Shown here: piece by piece, positions 35,497-49,700 of the stretch
Layout of the letters: each line of letters opens with the position of its first letter
Position numbering within the stretch: position 1 is the first letter of the stretch
Origin: Phoronis australis
Lineage: Eukaryota; Phoronida; Phoronidae
Assembly: GCA_002633005.1 (NCBI GenBank)
Contig: NMRA01000487.1
Span: 241,010-305,009, forward strand
Length of the DNA stretch: 64,000 nucleotides
Direction of reading: 5' to 3'
Program-made: the position numbers and the translations under genes
The notes under the pieces: model-generated
What the model was told of the DNA's origin: nothing
The model's database searches: none
Seen by the model: only the letters and a program-made list of their open reading frames with translations

Positions 35497-36535
35497 GTAG
35501 GTTAGCATTTTCCAATTTCAGCATAGATGGCATCGTGATTGGCATACTAAGAATAATAATGGTAGTAATGATAACAATAATAGTAATAATAACAGTAATA
35601 GTAGTGAATATAAAGGTGGTGGTAGCATTCAAGTTGTTTTCCCATTAGAGGCGAAACTTCGCTTTTACCGAAGTTTCGGTAAGTGGAGAAGATTAATTCT
35701 GGTAGTTAATCTGCAAGTGAAACTTCGTTTAAAATCGCAGGATTTATAAGCAAAGGTTCGGTATTGGGAACAGTCAAAGCTAAACTTCGCTGAAGTCATT
35801 GATAGAGGTCACGGTAAGGATATGCGATCAGGCGAGACTAGCAAAACGCATTTTTTGTTACTGTAGGGTAGCGACGTGCTCTAAATAGGCACACGTAAAT
35901 AAATAAAAGGAATTATACCTGATGAAGAATGACACTGATCATTTTCGTAAACACTCGTAAATGGCAAGAGAACAATTTTCAGCTAGCCTAAAACCCACTA
36001 CTTAATATTCGTTTGATAGTACGAATGAACTGCGTTGACTGGTATTGTAGAAATATCTTCGATATCGCTATCTAGTCGGAAAGTTAAGCGAAGTTTGGGC
36101 ACAGCTCGGTAAACCAAAGTTCTCCTAGTGGGAAAGCAACATAACAATTATAATGTAGTGAAAGTCATCATGGCAATGGTGGAGATCAATAGTAATAAAA
36201 GTTAAATTATCGCTTTTCGGAGCTCTCTGATTTTCTCATGATTGTTCATTGTGCTGTGATTCTCCACTTATTTCGCACAAAAATATTAGTCAAAATTGTC
36301 ATTTTCCATTTTGTAAAGGTTGATAACTTCCCTACAAGTAGTAAATAAATTCATAAACAGGATGCGAATGGAAAACCACGCTGAGGTGCGGCGTGTCTGT
36401 AAATTTGTTTGTTATGCCTTTAAAAGGAGATGGGAACGGTGTTCAATTTCCAGTTAGGTTTACTTAATATGTGCTACCTTACTTTAATTTTGTATCGTAT
36501 TGTAACAAGAGCCGCCAGCCTAGTTTACTGATATA

Positions 36536-36590
<55 letters not shown>

Positions 36591-36591
36591 N
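36536..36591. repeat. (TA)n microsatellite ending at an ambiguous base
   Basis: A 54-bp TA run followed by a single N at 36591; the repeat length is probably uncertain in the assembly. Confidence 0.9.
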
Positions 36592-38985
36592 CAGAGACAC
36601 CTGGTGGCTGCCAAAAGTATTGCTCACAGGCTACTTTAGTTTTTGACAACATTGGACAAGACAACTAGTTCTTGTCTGTCAGTCATCAAGTTCTTAACAG
36701 GTCCTCCTGGAGGCAATTTGTTTGCAAGCGTTGGATTTTATATTTTAAGCTATTAAAAATAATTAAAAAATTATGGGTCATGGGTTGGAGAAATAAATGA
36801 AAAATACGGGCGGTGGGTACGAAATAAAAGTGCCTTCCCCCCCCTCCCATACAGATTTTGCTGGAACAGCCCTAACAAATATTACTTGAAAACTAATGGT
36901 AATAGAACACTTGTCATGTGATTTTTTTCTAACTCAATCACGTATCATGAGGGTAACTTCCCATGTCTATGTTAAACACAGAGAAAGCTGATTTCTGTAT
37001 TCTAGCTGGAACTCTGAGAAGCACCGTTTCAGCTAGTTGATCATAATTCTTGAATTTGAAACATTCAATTTTGCCTTTTTCTAAAATTTGATACATACTC
37101 TGACCTTGAGCAAAGTGATTTTTCACGAGTCCCTTACCATAAGTTGAAGTTGACTGGGGAAAAGGTCATTTAAAATGCTGTTTGTTAATTCTCAGTCAAC
37201 AAGGCTGTAAAATTATTCTTGATGCTAGCTTTGCTGACATTTACTAAATTTACATGGACAGCACATGTCGCATTAATAACTATAGACATCTGTTAATGAT
37301 TACCAGTCTGTTTTGGTAATGTAATCTGAAGGTCATTGCAATGTAAACTGCATCTGGTATTGCAGCAAGCAGTGCATTAATCAAACACCTTGGATGTGAA
37401 CAGTCATATAGGATTGGCTAATACTGCATAATGAGCTTTATTGTGCTTAAAATGTTTGATTTAATTTTAAGGCTAAGGCGGTACAATGTAACACCAGGAG
37501 GATATTCTTAAAGGAGAAATTCTGGGATTTCTGGATATTTTGGCACAGATTTGTCCTAGTTAGACTTGGGTAATGGGATGCTATTTTTTAGAAAAAATCG
37601 AATAATCAGTACTTGCAGATCCTGGAAATGAAATGTTGACATCAAAATAATAATTGTTGTTTTTTGTCATGGTGTATGCCTTTTGAAATGTCTTCAGTTT
37701 TGATGTCTACTGGATGTTTGTCTGTTCATGTTTGTTGAAGTCTTGCGAGTGAATCCACATAACCCCTGAATTATCCGTCTTGGCGGATATTTTAGGAATC
37801 TGTCTATACATGACGTCATTTGACAACTATCAGGCGTTATTGCCACTCATTATTAGTACAAGTTGTGTTAGTCATCAAGAAGAAAAATGTGTTTTGCCCA
37901 GTTGCTTTTGTAGTAAACTCTCACCTATTTAGGTCACAATTTCTAAAATTTCTGTTTTATTTTTAAAAAAAAATTTCCAGGCACCAAATCTGTTGCGTAG
38001 TTATCTTCAAACTCTGTAACATAGTGATCGTCTGACAATATTTTTCAAGATTGTTGAAATAAAAAGTGTTGCATGTGTCAACAACCAGGTCAGAACCGTG
38101 GAAAAAACAAAAACGAAATGAGTGCAAAAATACAAAACATTACAAAACGCCTCTCTACACGGCATTGTTTTGTGTAAAAATGTCATTCTGTACTATTGAG
38201 CTTGTCTTTGTTTTGATGATGAACAGCTGCCTCTAAGTAATGCATAATCTGCTGGTGTGGACAACATGTTGGAATATATTAACATTTATTGGAAGACCAC
38301 AGTTTCTCGCTAAAGTACTGGCAGCACAGATAGATTAAGCGTGTTTACTGTTTCGGAGTTGACAGGGACTAGAAATTCTAACAAACTGTGGGCTTTACAG
38401 GTGGTGTTGGTATAAAAATTAAACTAGTCACATAATATGTCTTTAAAGATGTATTGGCATGTTCTTTATGTATGGTGGGAACTAAACGGCATCATCTATG
38501 CTAAACAAAGTGCAGTCGTATTCATTGACAACTTGGAAATATGAAAACAAAAATTTCTGCAAATAGGTGACCTCTGCATTAATGACATAACTTGGGGGCT
38601 CACATAACCAGCATCATACTGTGCTATTCTCCAACACCACGTCACAATACTTGCTGGACTCTGTTGAGTGATGGTGCAGCGGATCATTATCAACACAAAA
38701 CTCGTTCATAAAAACATTTGGCAATTTTCAACATACTTCATATTCACATCACCGCAATATGTTGTGTTTATAATTAATTTGACCAAGCAATTGCAGAGAT
38801 ATGCAATTAGCATGCAAGTTCCACTTTAAGTTATTGTAGGATCTTATTATCAGGTTGTGTATTTATCCAAATATTTACAAAACTATCGATTTCAACTCAT
38901 TAGCAGTATATAATTTATCTTTTTACCAATTTGTCTTTAATTAGGTCACACGCCTTTTTCAAAAAATGTAGGAAAAAGAAAGGTA
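36592..38985. other. Spacer with no supported gene
   Basis: AT-rich sequence without a supported exon on either strand. The next ULK4 exon, encoding the end of the kinase C-lobe, was looked for here and not found. Confidence 0.35.
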
Positions 38986-38989
38986 TATT

Positions 38990-39260
38990 GACATCAAAAT
39001 AACGTCATCAATAACTTGATAAAAAGAGGTGAAAAAAGAGGAAACTTTAAATCAAATATGAGGAAATTAAAATCAAGAAAGAGGAGATCTTCTTGTGATA
39101 GAAATATTTTTCGTGTTGTAAAATTTAAATGAAATAAACGATTTCGCATGAATAAAGTCATAATAATGATAAAAAATATGAAAACAGAAGAAACTGAAAA
39201 TCAAATAAGAGGAAATCCAAACCAAAAAAGAGGAAAATCTCATAAAAGAGGAAAGCCCTG
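38990..39260. repeat. Purine-rich degenerate repeat (AAAAGAGGAAA words)
   Basis: Repeated AAGAGGAAA/AATCAAATA words on the plus strand. The apparent Lys/Glu-rich frame here is low complexity, not a gene. Confidence 0.5.
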
Positions 39261-41025
39261 TGGAAAGCTGTTAGGAGGCCTGCAGATTATGCATGGTATA
39301 AGCATTTGCAGTCAAGATTACTGTGACTAGGGAATCTTTTTGGCCTAAGGCTCACTAGTGCTTCTTTTGTTAAGACTTCTGCTTTTGCTTTTTGTTTTTC
39401 AAAATAAACCATAATGAAAACTAGGATCATTGTAGTCAAAGTGGTTGAGTTCATCATCTATTTTCAGAAAGAATATCACTTATTCTGTAGTTTAAAAATT
39501 CCAGGTCAAACTGTTATTACTAAATCCCCTGGGTAACACTGGCTTTTTTATTCCATTTTGAAAGTTAAAGTTGCACATACATGCAGGGCTTTAATTTATG
39601 TCTAATGCTATGTAATATGCAGGATTTTTTAGTGCAGGAAATTCGTTCATTATCAAAATTGATGGTAAGGGATCCAGACTCCTGAACCAGCAGATAAGTT
39701 AATACAGTGTCATCAAGAGTAGAAAAACACATTTCATTCCCAATAATAAAATATAGTCAATTTCACCTGCCTTAAATGTACAAATGTTCTAACCTGCATG
39801 TGTTTGATTAACTGAGCTACAAGTTGGTGTTGTGTCATGGCCTTGTAATTATCACATTTACCTTATTTCGCATGCCAAAATTGTTTGGAATAATATTTTG
39901 TCCCTCACTTATTTTGCCCCACACTACATGGCAGGAATTTCTTGCCTCACCTTACTCGCATATGGTCAGTTTTGCTATCCTTGTTCTTAGTAATGCCAAC
40001 CTTTTTAACTGTGTTTTAAAATAGTTAAAATAGGGTCTGAGCACTTTAACCCTACCTACCACTACATTCATCCATTCATTTGTAACCCGACTGGTGGTGT
40101 TGCAAACATGAAGTTAAAGGGGTGATTTAGATCAGCGTCTGTAGCCCTGTGCCGGGTTGCATGAAACAGTCCCAAACAGGGACTCAACTAAGTTTCCTAA
40201 ATCATTTCCCCTTTAGTATGAGCTCCTCTTTGACTAACCAAATTTTCTAATAACATAACTAAAAATTGAGTCCTGAATTCAATAAGAATAAACAGAGACT
40301 TTGTCCTATTATAAGATCCCTATGTATTTTCAATAACATTGAGAATTCAATGTCAAGTTCAGTTTGATTTGTTACAAAACCAAAAATTGACTTAGTAATG
40401 AGACTCAAACAGCATAAGAAAGGACAATCAATGTTTTCACAAGTCCACAAATACGCAGTAGATTTAGGGAACTTAGCTGAGACCCTATTTGGGACTGTTT
40501 GATGCAACTGGCCTATAGAGCGTTTCACCAAGAATGGGGTAAAGTTCGAACAAGATAAAGCGAATGCATTACTTTTAACTGAATCACTACTTTGACTACC
40601 TGTAGGCTGTCTTTCATTAAAGGTAAGTGATGCTTGTTTACTTCGCACACCTGTCAACCACAAAGTCTGTGTGTGTAGTTTATTTCACACACTCGGACTA
40701 TTTATCAGAAAGTACATTTTATTTATTTTGTGCCAAAGAAGTTGAGAATTACTGTAAGAATAAATCTGTTACAATAGTTTGACTGGTGGCAAGACACGTT
40801 TATTCAAAATTTCTAGCTTTGTCATGGAATTGTATTTGATATTGACTTACTCGATTTGCGTATTTGCATACATTCAGCACACTTATAGATGGCGACTTTT
40901 TGAAATATGGTCCCGTGGTACTTAAGGTGGTCTGAATTTTTAGCTCGGCAAAAAGTGTGGCTATTCATATTAGGAATTCTCTGTAAAAAGTTCTCAAGTG
41001 ATGACATTGTTCGCGCTAGCTTTTC

Positions 41026-41206
41026 TATTAAGGTTAGTAAATCACTTATTAAATAATTATTAAATAAACTATTCCAATGGGATTGTCACTAGGTGACTGC
41101 CTACCTTTATAAAAATAATTGCAGGTGGTCTTGTACATGTTTTACCAGAGATGCTGGCTATTGACATACTAGCTATTACCCGTGCTTTTGCACGGGTAGC
41201 AGCTAG
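41026..41206 (+). mobile_element. Helitron-like 3' end (hairpin then CTAG)
   Basis: A stem TACCCGTGC - TTTT - GCACGGGTA (part of arms 41169-41185 and 41190-41206, 15 of 17 pairing) is followed by GCAGCTAG and then T. A hairpin a few bases before CTAG|T is the hallmark of a Helitron 3' terminus. TCTATTAAGG at about 41027 is a possible 5' TC end, but that is weak and the true start may be elsewhere. Confidence 0.45.
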
Positions 41207-42840
41207 TGGGAAACGCCGAGGGGAAATAGCTACACCTATAAGAGTGAACCGAGTGTTCATCGCAAGAGACGGAAATACTTATTGGAAGAGACCGTGTTCA
41301 AACCAGAATTTCTGTCACTGTCAGATTTTAGTTGGTAAAGTGTGCTGCTTCAGGATTCTATCCCCACGCAGCACAAATTTCCAGAACATTTGGCCCTGCC
41401 GTAACACAAAAGTACGGTAATCAGATATTCTTTTAAAGTGAAAACTAAGAATGCATTTAAAATATTGTATAGTGCACAAAGTATATAGATGTATAGTTAC
41501 AAAAGTTGCATCATCAATGTATATACTGCAGCTAGTTAGCGGTGTACGTGTAGAGCTCTGTTAAACACCGAAATTTCACACAACCCGGGTGCTCATCTCG
41601 TCACCTTGTCGTGAAACTTAGAGCTAACAACCTGTTTTAAAAACAGTGTGCACTCGTGATGCGCACGTACGCGCCATTTCCTAAAATTTTGTGATATCTC
41701 GTGAGTTTGTTCTGAAATTGGGATATAATGAAATGAAACCACTTTCGATTGTTTTGACATGTACGCAACCTCAAGTTGATTGAAGAACATGGAAATTGGC
41801 CAATAGGTGACGTAATGGCGCCTAACTTGAAGAGCGCATGGCAATTTTAGCAGCACAATAACTGAAGAACACCAAATTTTCCAACACCTGGGTAAATTAT
41901 TTAGTTTACTCAGTGTTTTCCCGGGGTTTTGCAAGAAGTGTGGTGGTGAATGGCCAAAACGGGGTCAGTGCAAAGCCCGTTGCCGCACCCGAATATGAGA
42001 AATGTGGTCCCCCTATTAGCTGGGTTTCGAAAGGAGCACGGTGGTGAATGCTCGATGTGGATGCGGAACCCGGCACCACATGCGAGCATGGGATGAAGTG
42101 AGATCCTCCCATCAGGGGGGGGGGTTGGGAGAGGCCTTCCCTGCAGGCAAAATTTGAAAATTAGATGTAATTGGGTGCAGTTTGCTCATCATAGACAACA
42201 TAGACAAGATCTTAACCTGAGCATCATGTAGTGGAAGTATCTGGGTAATGAACACTTCGCAAGACAATTTGGCAATGAAGTGTCCGGCATAGTGTGATCT
42301 CTGTCACACTTGAGTACAAAAACAGTGTTAAAATTCAGTTATCCACGAAGTGACAAACAGAGAACAAAAAATATTTGAACTTTGTAGATGTTATAAACTA
42401 ATTCGTGTAACGAAACTTCTGTTGATACCGTCTTGCTAAACATAAATCAGTGATGGTGGATTGGCGTTGGCCAGCATAGCAGTAGCAGACGATGTAATAA
42501 TCCAGTCCATGCAGACGAATCTGAGACCGGTAAAAACCCTTGTAGTGCTATACACTGTACACAGTGTCCTGACCAGCTGGCTGGCTATTTTTAGGTTAAA
42601 CTCAATATTAACACACTCAATTGTTTTAATCAAAAATTTAACAAACCAGTTTGATTTATATACTATGTATTATACATCATTGTGAAGCTTATAAAATCAG
42701 CTTCATCTCCAACTATCAGGAAGATAGTTATGATATATGCTGCTGATGACCAATGGAATACTGGCAATGGTGTAAAATACAGCAGTTTTCAATATTCTCA
42801 TCTCATGCAAATAAACACAAATAACCAAAAAATATGAACA

Positions 42841-44368
42841 TACCGTATTCGCCGTAATAAACGCCCAGTGCGTTTAGAAAAGTTTGTTTCAAGGGGGGGC
42901 GCTTATCATAACCCAAGGTCGTTGAAACCCGGTCTCCGAAACGGATGAAATCGGAAGCTAAGATTCATCATATTTACGCTGTGTGATGTATCTGTAATCT
43001 ATGAAAGACTTTCTACAAAACTGTGGTGCATTGCTATCAAATTCTGCTGCTAAATTACGATCATTTTACAGAAGATTGTGCTGAAATCCCAGGGCGAAAA
43101 CTCACCGACTGCCTGCCTCACAATCGTCGATATGGCAACTTGGAATGCTTGAATAAAATTACAGTTTCGACTCAAGCAAATTACCTGAAATCCTCCTTAA
43201 GTTTTCCAAGTAGCGTCCCTTAGATTTTTAAGTTCCCGTGGAGTCAGGATCACAGCTGGTTTAAGTACAAATCTGTGCAACATCGTGCCATCTTATCTAC
43301 GAGTATGATTGGCAACATGAGAAAAATGTCTGGACGAACACACATGTTGTTGTCACGTGATGTTTGTTTTGAGGTTGTCTGCGTTTGTGAGTAAGCGAGC
43401 ACGTGCGTGTCACCAGAGTTCATTTGCCAGAGCAGATACCATCTTTTGGCCAGAGCCATGCAATCTAACAAGTTAGATGTGAATTGTATCTAAAGAAATT
43501 TGCACAAGCAGTAGGCCTAAACCAGAGCATGTTTCATTCGGCACTTGCCGGTCTCATGTGCTAAAAACGTTTGACATTTGTCTCGGTAAGGCCATATTAG
43601 TCGTCATGTGGCTGGATGCGGCGTACGTGAGTATCTGACAGTTATTTTTCAGTGTAAGGGTGTGTAAGCATTCACTGTAAGTGGTCAGTTTATCGGATAT
43701 TTGTCTTAAAAACACCAATTATGGTTAATCAAACAATTCATCTTAAAAATAACGCAAACATTTTTTTTATAGTATTAGAAACTGTCGGAAATTAGTGCCA
43801 ATATTCATTTCTTGGCGATGCTTTGCTACCCGTTTCATGAATGGATAGTTCCCGACTAATGTCTTTGATGACAAGTTCATGTATGTAACGCGCGCTTCCT
43901 AGCTACGTGCTTTTAACACTGGCCAAGCTTTTTATTAGTCTTCGATTCGCGGTTTTCACGTGTTAGAAGGCCGACAAAGAAATTTGGATTCCTGTTGAAA
44001 GCGGGAAATATGTTCAAAGCAATACCGTAGACAAGTACACTACTTCTGTTCTGAAAGGCCGGACCATTGGTCCTCGCATTATCAGCAGAACTTCTGTGTT
44101 CGTTTTGAGGCCTGGCGGAAGTTTGAAGTGTATAGTCACGGCTAAATGCCGGCGAGGCTCGTGGTCTATAAATTCTGCGCACAATGATTTTTTTCAGGAC
44201 AGTCGGATATTATTGACAAATTGAAGAGGTTACTGTAGAATTTTAGGACTGTAGGTAAGGCATTTTTCGCACGTACATGTTCATGGACTGGGCGCTTATT
44301 TTAGCAGAGTCTGAAAACGCGTGGGGGTGCTTATAGGGGCATGGACGGTTATTACGGCGAATACGGTA
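42841..44368 (+). mobile_element. TIR DNA element, family 1, copy 2 (complete)
   Basis: Perfect 20-bp TIRs: TACCGTATTCGCCGTAATAA at 42841-42860 and its inverse at 44349-44368. The outermost TA on both sides fits a TA target duplication, as for Tc1/mariner-type or other TA-targeting elements. The interior aligns with 4452-5855 throughout. No transposase frame is open, so it is non-autonomous. Confidence 0.85.
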
Positions 44369-45360
44369 TGTCAATTAAAACAAGGGTAGAAATGTTCTGA
44401 AATCAGCATCAAGTGTCCATTTCAAACAAGAGGCCTCAGAACAACAGGTAAATCAAGATAAGTTACCGGAATACTGGAAAATCCCATCCTCAATATGGAA
44501 TCCTTGACCAATGTTGCTCAATTAGCCAATCACAAACAGTCTTTCATGAATACGTGGGACCTTATGCAACCCAACCTAACTAGGCCCTTTTAAATTTTCT
44601 GATTGGCCATTATTTTAGAATTGAGTTTGACCTACTTAGATCAGTGCTAGGCAGCCGGATACCTCCTCCGGCGTTAGCCAGACAGACTGGAATGTTGAAA
44701 CCGGAGAAGCCCGGGGTCAGCAGGACTAGGGTTTAACCTTCAATGTCGTCATTTTAGCGCAGGGCTATGGTTGATTAAACAGTTGGATGTCACGCTGTGC
44801 AGTATAATCCACAATGTCTTTTGTAAACTCGTACACGATAAAAATGAATGAAGCAGAAATCTTACTGTTTCTAACTTCATTAGCGAGCCCAGACGCTTTC
44901 CCATTTTGGGAAATTCGTATCGTAGCCGTTGTCTGCATTGTCGGATAACCAGGCAGAAACGAGTTACAAAAGGAGATTGGGGATTGAATGACTGTGTTTA
45001 ACGGGGGCACAATTCAAGATCCCATTGTAAAATTATTATTTTTCCCTGTCGATCCGCAAACAGCAAGAGGTGCCGTGTGACTTATTCTTATTCATAATAA
45101 CTAGCGATCATTTTTACTAGCGATTTTTGCGTGGCGGTGAAGTTTCCCCGTTATGCTTAGGTGTGTGGCGGTCAGTTTGAGTATGATTTACAAGTGGCGG
45201 GGCCGAAAAAGAGCGTGGCCGGGCGCCCAGAAGTTTACACGCAGGGGAAACCCTGTTACTCAAGGAAGAGTAAAAGAATTTTAATGAGGCATCATTCATT
45301 TTAGCGGCGATATGTCCGATGAATAAAATACGCAACAGAAGCCGGAGGGAGTGAAATTAA

Positions 45361-45420
45361 GCCGGCGGGGTGACGTCACCCAGGCCGTTGAGCTCACAGA
45401 CTGACGTCACCAAGGCCAGT
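45361..45420. promoter_or_regulatory. Pair of CRE palindromes in a GC-rich patch
   Basis: TGACGTCA occurs at 45371-45378 and 45402-45409, 31 bp apart (about three helical turns), the first within the longer palindrome GGTGACGTCACC. The surrounding 45330-45480 is markedly GC/CpG-rich for this window. No downstream start codon or exon could be linked to it. Confidence 0.35.
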
Positions 45421-46393
45421 ACGAAACTGGCCACCCTCCTTCCGCGTCCGCGAAAAAACGGCCCGCGAGAAAAAAATAAAACACCTCGAATACAAATTGG
45501 GGGTCGATGCAATACCTGGAACCAAGCCCGTGCCGAAATGGGCTCAACGAAAAGGTCTGTAGTAGACCACAACTTTCATCACCAAGGTGTTTTTTCATTT
45601 ATCTTTTTAAGGTTTACTCGTGGACAAATATGACCATTCTGTCACATTTACAAAGCTATAAACAACCTCTGACATGCTTTTTTAAGTAACAATACAGAAT
45701 TTACAATTCGTCAGTACCGAAAAAATTCTTTTATAGTAAAGGAAACTTTGTTGAATACAAGATCAATGACCCATAGTTCAATTTTATAAAATAATTGTAA
45801 CAGGTACGCTTTAAAATACCAATACTATGTACATATACTTAGACTATTTGCAGTAGATTGCATTACTAGCAGTTTGTCACGCATCTGTTTGAGAAGTCTT
45901 TTTGTTTTAGAAAAAACAAAAACTACTCATTCATGTGATTACAATGAAGTGTCTCATTCGATTGTAATGTTTTTGTGATCATAATAAATTCCTGTGAGCT
46001 TTAAAGATTTTTTCACTCGTGATTTTGTCAAAATTTGGTAAAATTTAGTAAAAGATGGCTTAAGAATTTCGACCATTGGTATGTAATGATGAAAAGCAAT
46101 TCCTTAAAGCTTTAGTACTCAACAGAATTTGCATAGCCTTTGTCCTCCTTATTATAGGATGGGGTGTGCTTCAGGCTCTTGGATGAGTTCATCAGTTCCT
46201 TGAGTTTTGCGCTAAAGTACACCGAAATATATCGATATCTTCTGTAATCATCTCATGTGGCCTGTTTCGCGAAATGTGACTTCAGACCTAAATTTAGTCT
46301 TGCGCTCCACATCACTATTTCTGAAAAATAATTCAATCTTACTTAAGTAAGAGTGCTAAGTGTCTGAGAATGAACACTCTCCTGCTAGTTCCT

Positions 46394-46466
46394 CAGCTTT
46401 TTTGTTGTGCTGCAGTATCATTACAGAATGTCTCTTCCATCAGTGGATTGTATGTGCCGCCCAGCG
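46394..46466. repeat. 73-bp duplicate of the MGAT4C-like exon end
   Basis: 69 of 73 bases match 46705-46777, which spans the last nine exon bases, the donor and the following intron of the MGAT4C-like gene on the minus strand. In this copy the donor-equivalent GT reads GC. Confidence 0.85.
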
Positions 46467-46768
46467 TGGTAATTTCTATGAGTTTAATTTCTAAACCGTA
46501 ATGCACTCACAGTTTAATGTCGAACCTTATTTCAGCAATTGTGAAGTTAGAGAGTGGATCCTAATTTATGTCTTAAGTCACCTGTCACTTTCATAAAACA
46601 GACCCAAAATGCAATGCAGAGGTTAAATCCAATGAATTGGGAATGTTATATTTCCTTTGGCAGTGTTGCAAGAGGTGATTTTGGCAGTGCTTGGTATCTA
46701 AATTCAGCTTTTTTGTTGTGCTGCGGTAACATTACAGAATGTCTCTTCTATCAGTGGATTGTATGTAC

Positions 46769-49700
46769 CGCCCAGCGATGACCTTCTTCCTATGTGGTTG
46801 AACAGTGGTGGCTCTGCGTGAATCGGACGATTCTGAACCATCAATTTTGTGAAGTACGACAGTAGCCAGTCGATTGGCATATTGTAGTAAAAAGTCAGCA
46901 CAAAGTCAGCAAGTCGGTTGAGGTCAGTCGACTTGTAGAACTTGCCGATGTAACCTAGCTTGGAGAACTCTAGCAGTGTCCACATGGAGTTTTGTGACTC
47001 AACAAACTGCTTGATCTTTGACACATAATCAAGGCACGTAATCACGTCGTCTTCAAGCTGCATATAGTATATCGACCTGTTGGCAGAGAACTGCCACAAG
47101 AAGGCATAGTCGACGACCTGTTTAGACCTCCACTTGACTCTCCCCGGTGCATCGTTGTATGTGCGTGTAAGACCGTCCAACCGCGGGTAGCAGTGTGCCG
47201 GCAACGTAAACAGCATAAGTAATCCACTAGACAACTGTGACTGAAAGTCTTTTTGGAATCGCTTGATCATGGCGTCAGTGAAGCTTCGGTTGAAGTCAGA
47301 CAGGAAGACAATAATGGTGATTTCTGATTGTTCGTGTGGACGTAGGTTTTTTATTAAGCTAGAGATTGTCCTGTTTAAGTATCCCGTTCCGTTTGTGGTG
47401 TTTGGACGAAAGATGGACGAAATGCCTATAGTCATGTAACCTGCAAATACATACAAAATGATTGTTTTGACAACATGCAGTTTGCGCTCAGTCGAGAATG
47501 GACGTGTATTGACCCACCTGAATCCTGATCATGGATTATCAGTTAACATTGTTAACATTCAGGTTAACATCAGTGCTCATTCTGTGGAGATTAATTTGGG
47601 TAATCAGACACAAAATTGAGGCTTTTATTTTGTGCAAAAATTATTACTGAATATGTAAACGACATACCAGTAAGTCACAAGATATTTTGCTTGTGCACTG
47701 CATCGTTCTTGCGCATCAAGTTGCAAAATTTGAACCATAAACAAAATGAGGGACTTGGGGTTTGTATGGTAAGTCAGTCCTAGAATTTCAGTGGGTATTC
47801 TTCAAGTGTTATTTTCTCGTACAGTGGCGGATCTACGGGGGGGTAAGGGTGTTTAAACCCCCCCCTTGGGCCAGGACCCAAAAAAAAAATAAAAACGTCT
47901 CCAGCAAAACAAAAACGGCACCGCCAGCGTATGTAAACTCCAAATGAACCAACTTGGAAAAAATTGAGGGGGTGGCTCACTCTGAAAATATATTTTTTTT
48001 GCATTGTGAATTGCTGTTATGAATTAAAAAATAAAAGCATTTCGAGTCTTCGTGGCTCATCGGCAAAACGCACAGAGATCAATTGTGCGCGCGCTTCCGT
48101 CGACACTTCTGATGTAGCCAAGCATTCGGGATCCACCGCTGAAAGAGCAGCTCTATAGCTGGTTTCTTTAGGTAATTCATGCGCGCACCCAGGGGGGGTT
48201 TGGGAGGCTCGCATGAGCCCCCCCCCATTTGGCGAAGTGGGCAAAAAGGTCCGCCCCTGAGAGACAAAAAGTCCGAGAAAATGAGGCATAAGTCCATCAA
48301 ACATGCGCAAACGCACAATCCACAGTGGTGCTCCAGTTTTTTTTTTTAGTCCTCCCACTTTTTTGTTACCAAAAGGTCCACAAAGTTTGGAATTCGAGCC
48401 CCCCCTATTGAAGGCTGGGTGCGCGCATGTAATTAGCTTCTTTACTCTAAGATACGTTTTGATTTGATTGGGGGAAATACTGTAGTGCTGCAACCCTGAT
48501 ATTCAGGCGAATTGACGTGCAACATTTTTACCTCATCTGTCATGCCGTGTTATGCTATTACCTATTACACTCCACATGTTTGTAACTCGAATTTGACTGG
48601 TGTATAGTAAAGTTGTCTATCTCAATATCATACAGTGTACATGTACATGTAATGTTTTTGAAAAAAACTCATTTTCCGAAGAATTGCTATTGTGGCGGGC
48701 GCCGTGGTCTGGTCTCGAGTCCGTTTGAAGATCCACTTTAACAAGTTATGTCTATACAAGGAATGACAAAGGGGGCACTCACATTGACAAAGTGACCGCA
48801 TTCGCAAACAGTGTACAGTACCAGAAATGAATTGTTTATTGTCGCTTTTAATAATAGACTATGAGCTGAGAGTACCATCGTTTGCCGGTTTTTCTCGTAA
48901 CGAGACAGAGCACATGGTTATTTCCGCACTCCGGTCTTCATTCTTAAACAACTTGAGGCTGCTGTTACGCGATCATCTGATATTCAAGTTTTTACGCCCC
49001 GTCGGTGTTCCTTATGCTCTTGAATATTGGGTAGTTGCCTAAACCGCTGTATACACACCACACTTTTTTATATACGACTTTTCGTATGCTAAAATAGGTG
49101 TGTGTAAGCAGACGTTCCAACAAAAATTCCTTACACAGTCTGCTCAGCAGGGAAGTGTGTTGTATTCGTTTGGCAATTTATAGGACAACTGTTGTGAAAG
49201 ATCATCCATCAAGAATCATAATGTCCTTTGTTTGTCACATTATGTGTTTTTCATGCATTTATGACTCAAATGAGATGCCTTAGTGCATAAGCAGGGGACA
49301 CTTAAGCTGGTTTTGATACGTACCTTTGAAATGCTGCTTTCACTTACCGACTGTGTTACGCTGGTACCCAATAATGGTGGCAGCAGTTCGTGGGTCACAC
49401 TGAGTTTTGTAAGGATACTTGATTGCCGTGGTTATATTTTGGTGACCTGGGCTCTAGCATGAAAGGAAAAGAATCATATTCAGTGGCTGATTTAAGGGGG
49501 AGGGGGGCAGGAAGCCATGGCCCCCCTAAAATTCTCCCAGATTCCATTTGGCAGTACGGGGGTCCGAATGTCTGACGGGCAAAATCCTGGCAGATACTGT
49601 GCCCCCTAACTCAAAATCCTGGTGCCTAGTGTGGTTTTAGCTTGTCTGTGGAGATGTTTTGCTGATAAATTTGCTCTCAAGCAAATAAATTGATGTGAAA

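Noticed and set aside
44765-45010. Possible C-terminal MGAT4C exon
   Set aside because: The frame shows none of the conserved C-terminal GT54 features.
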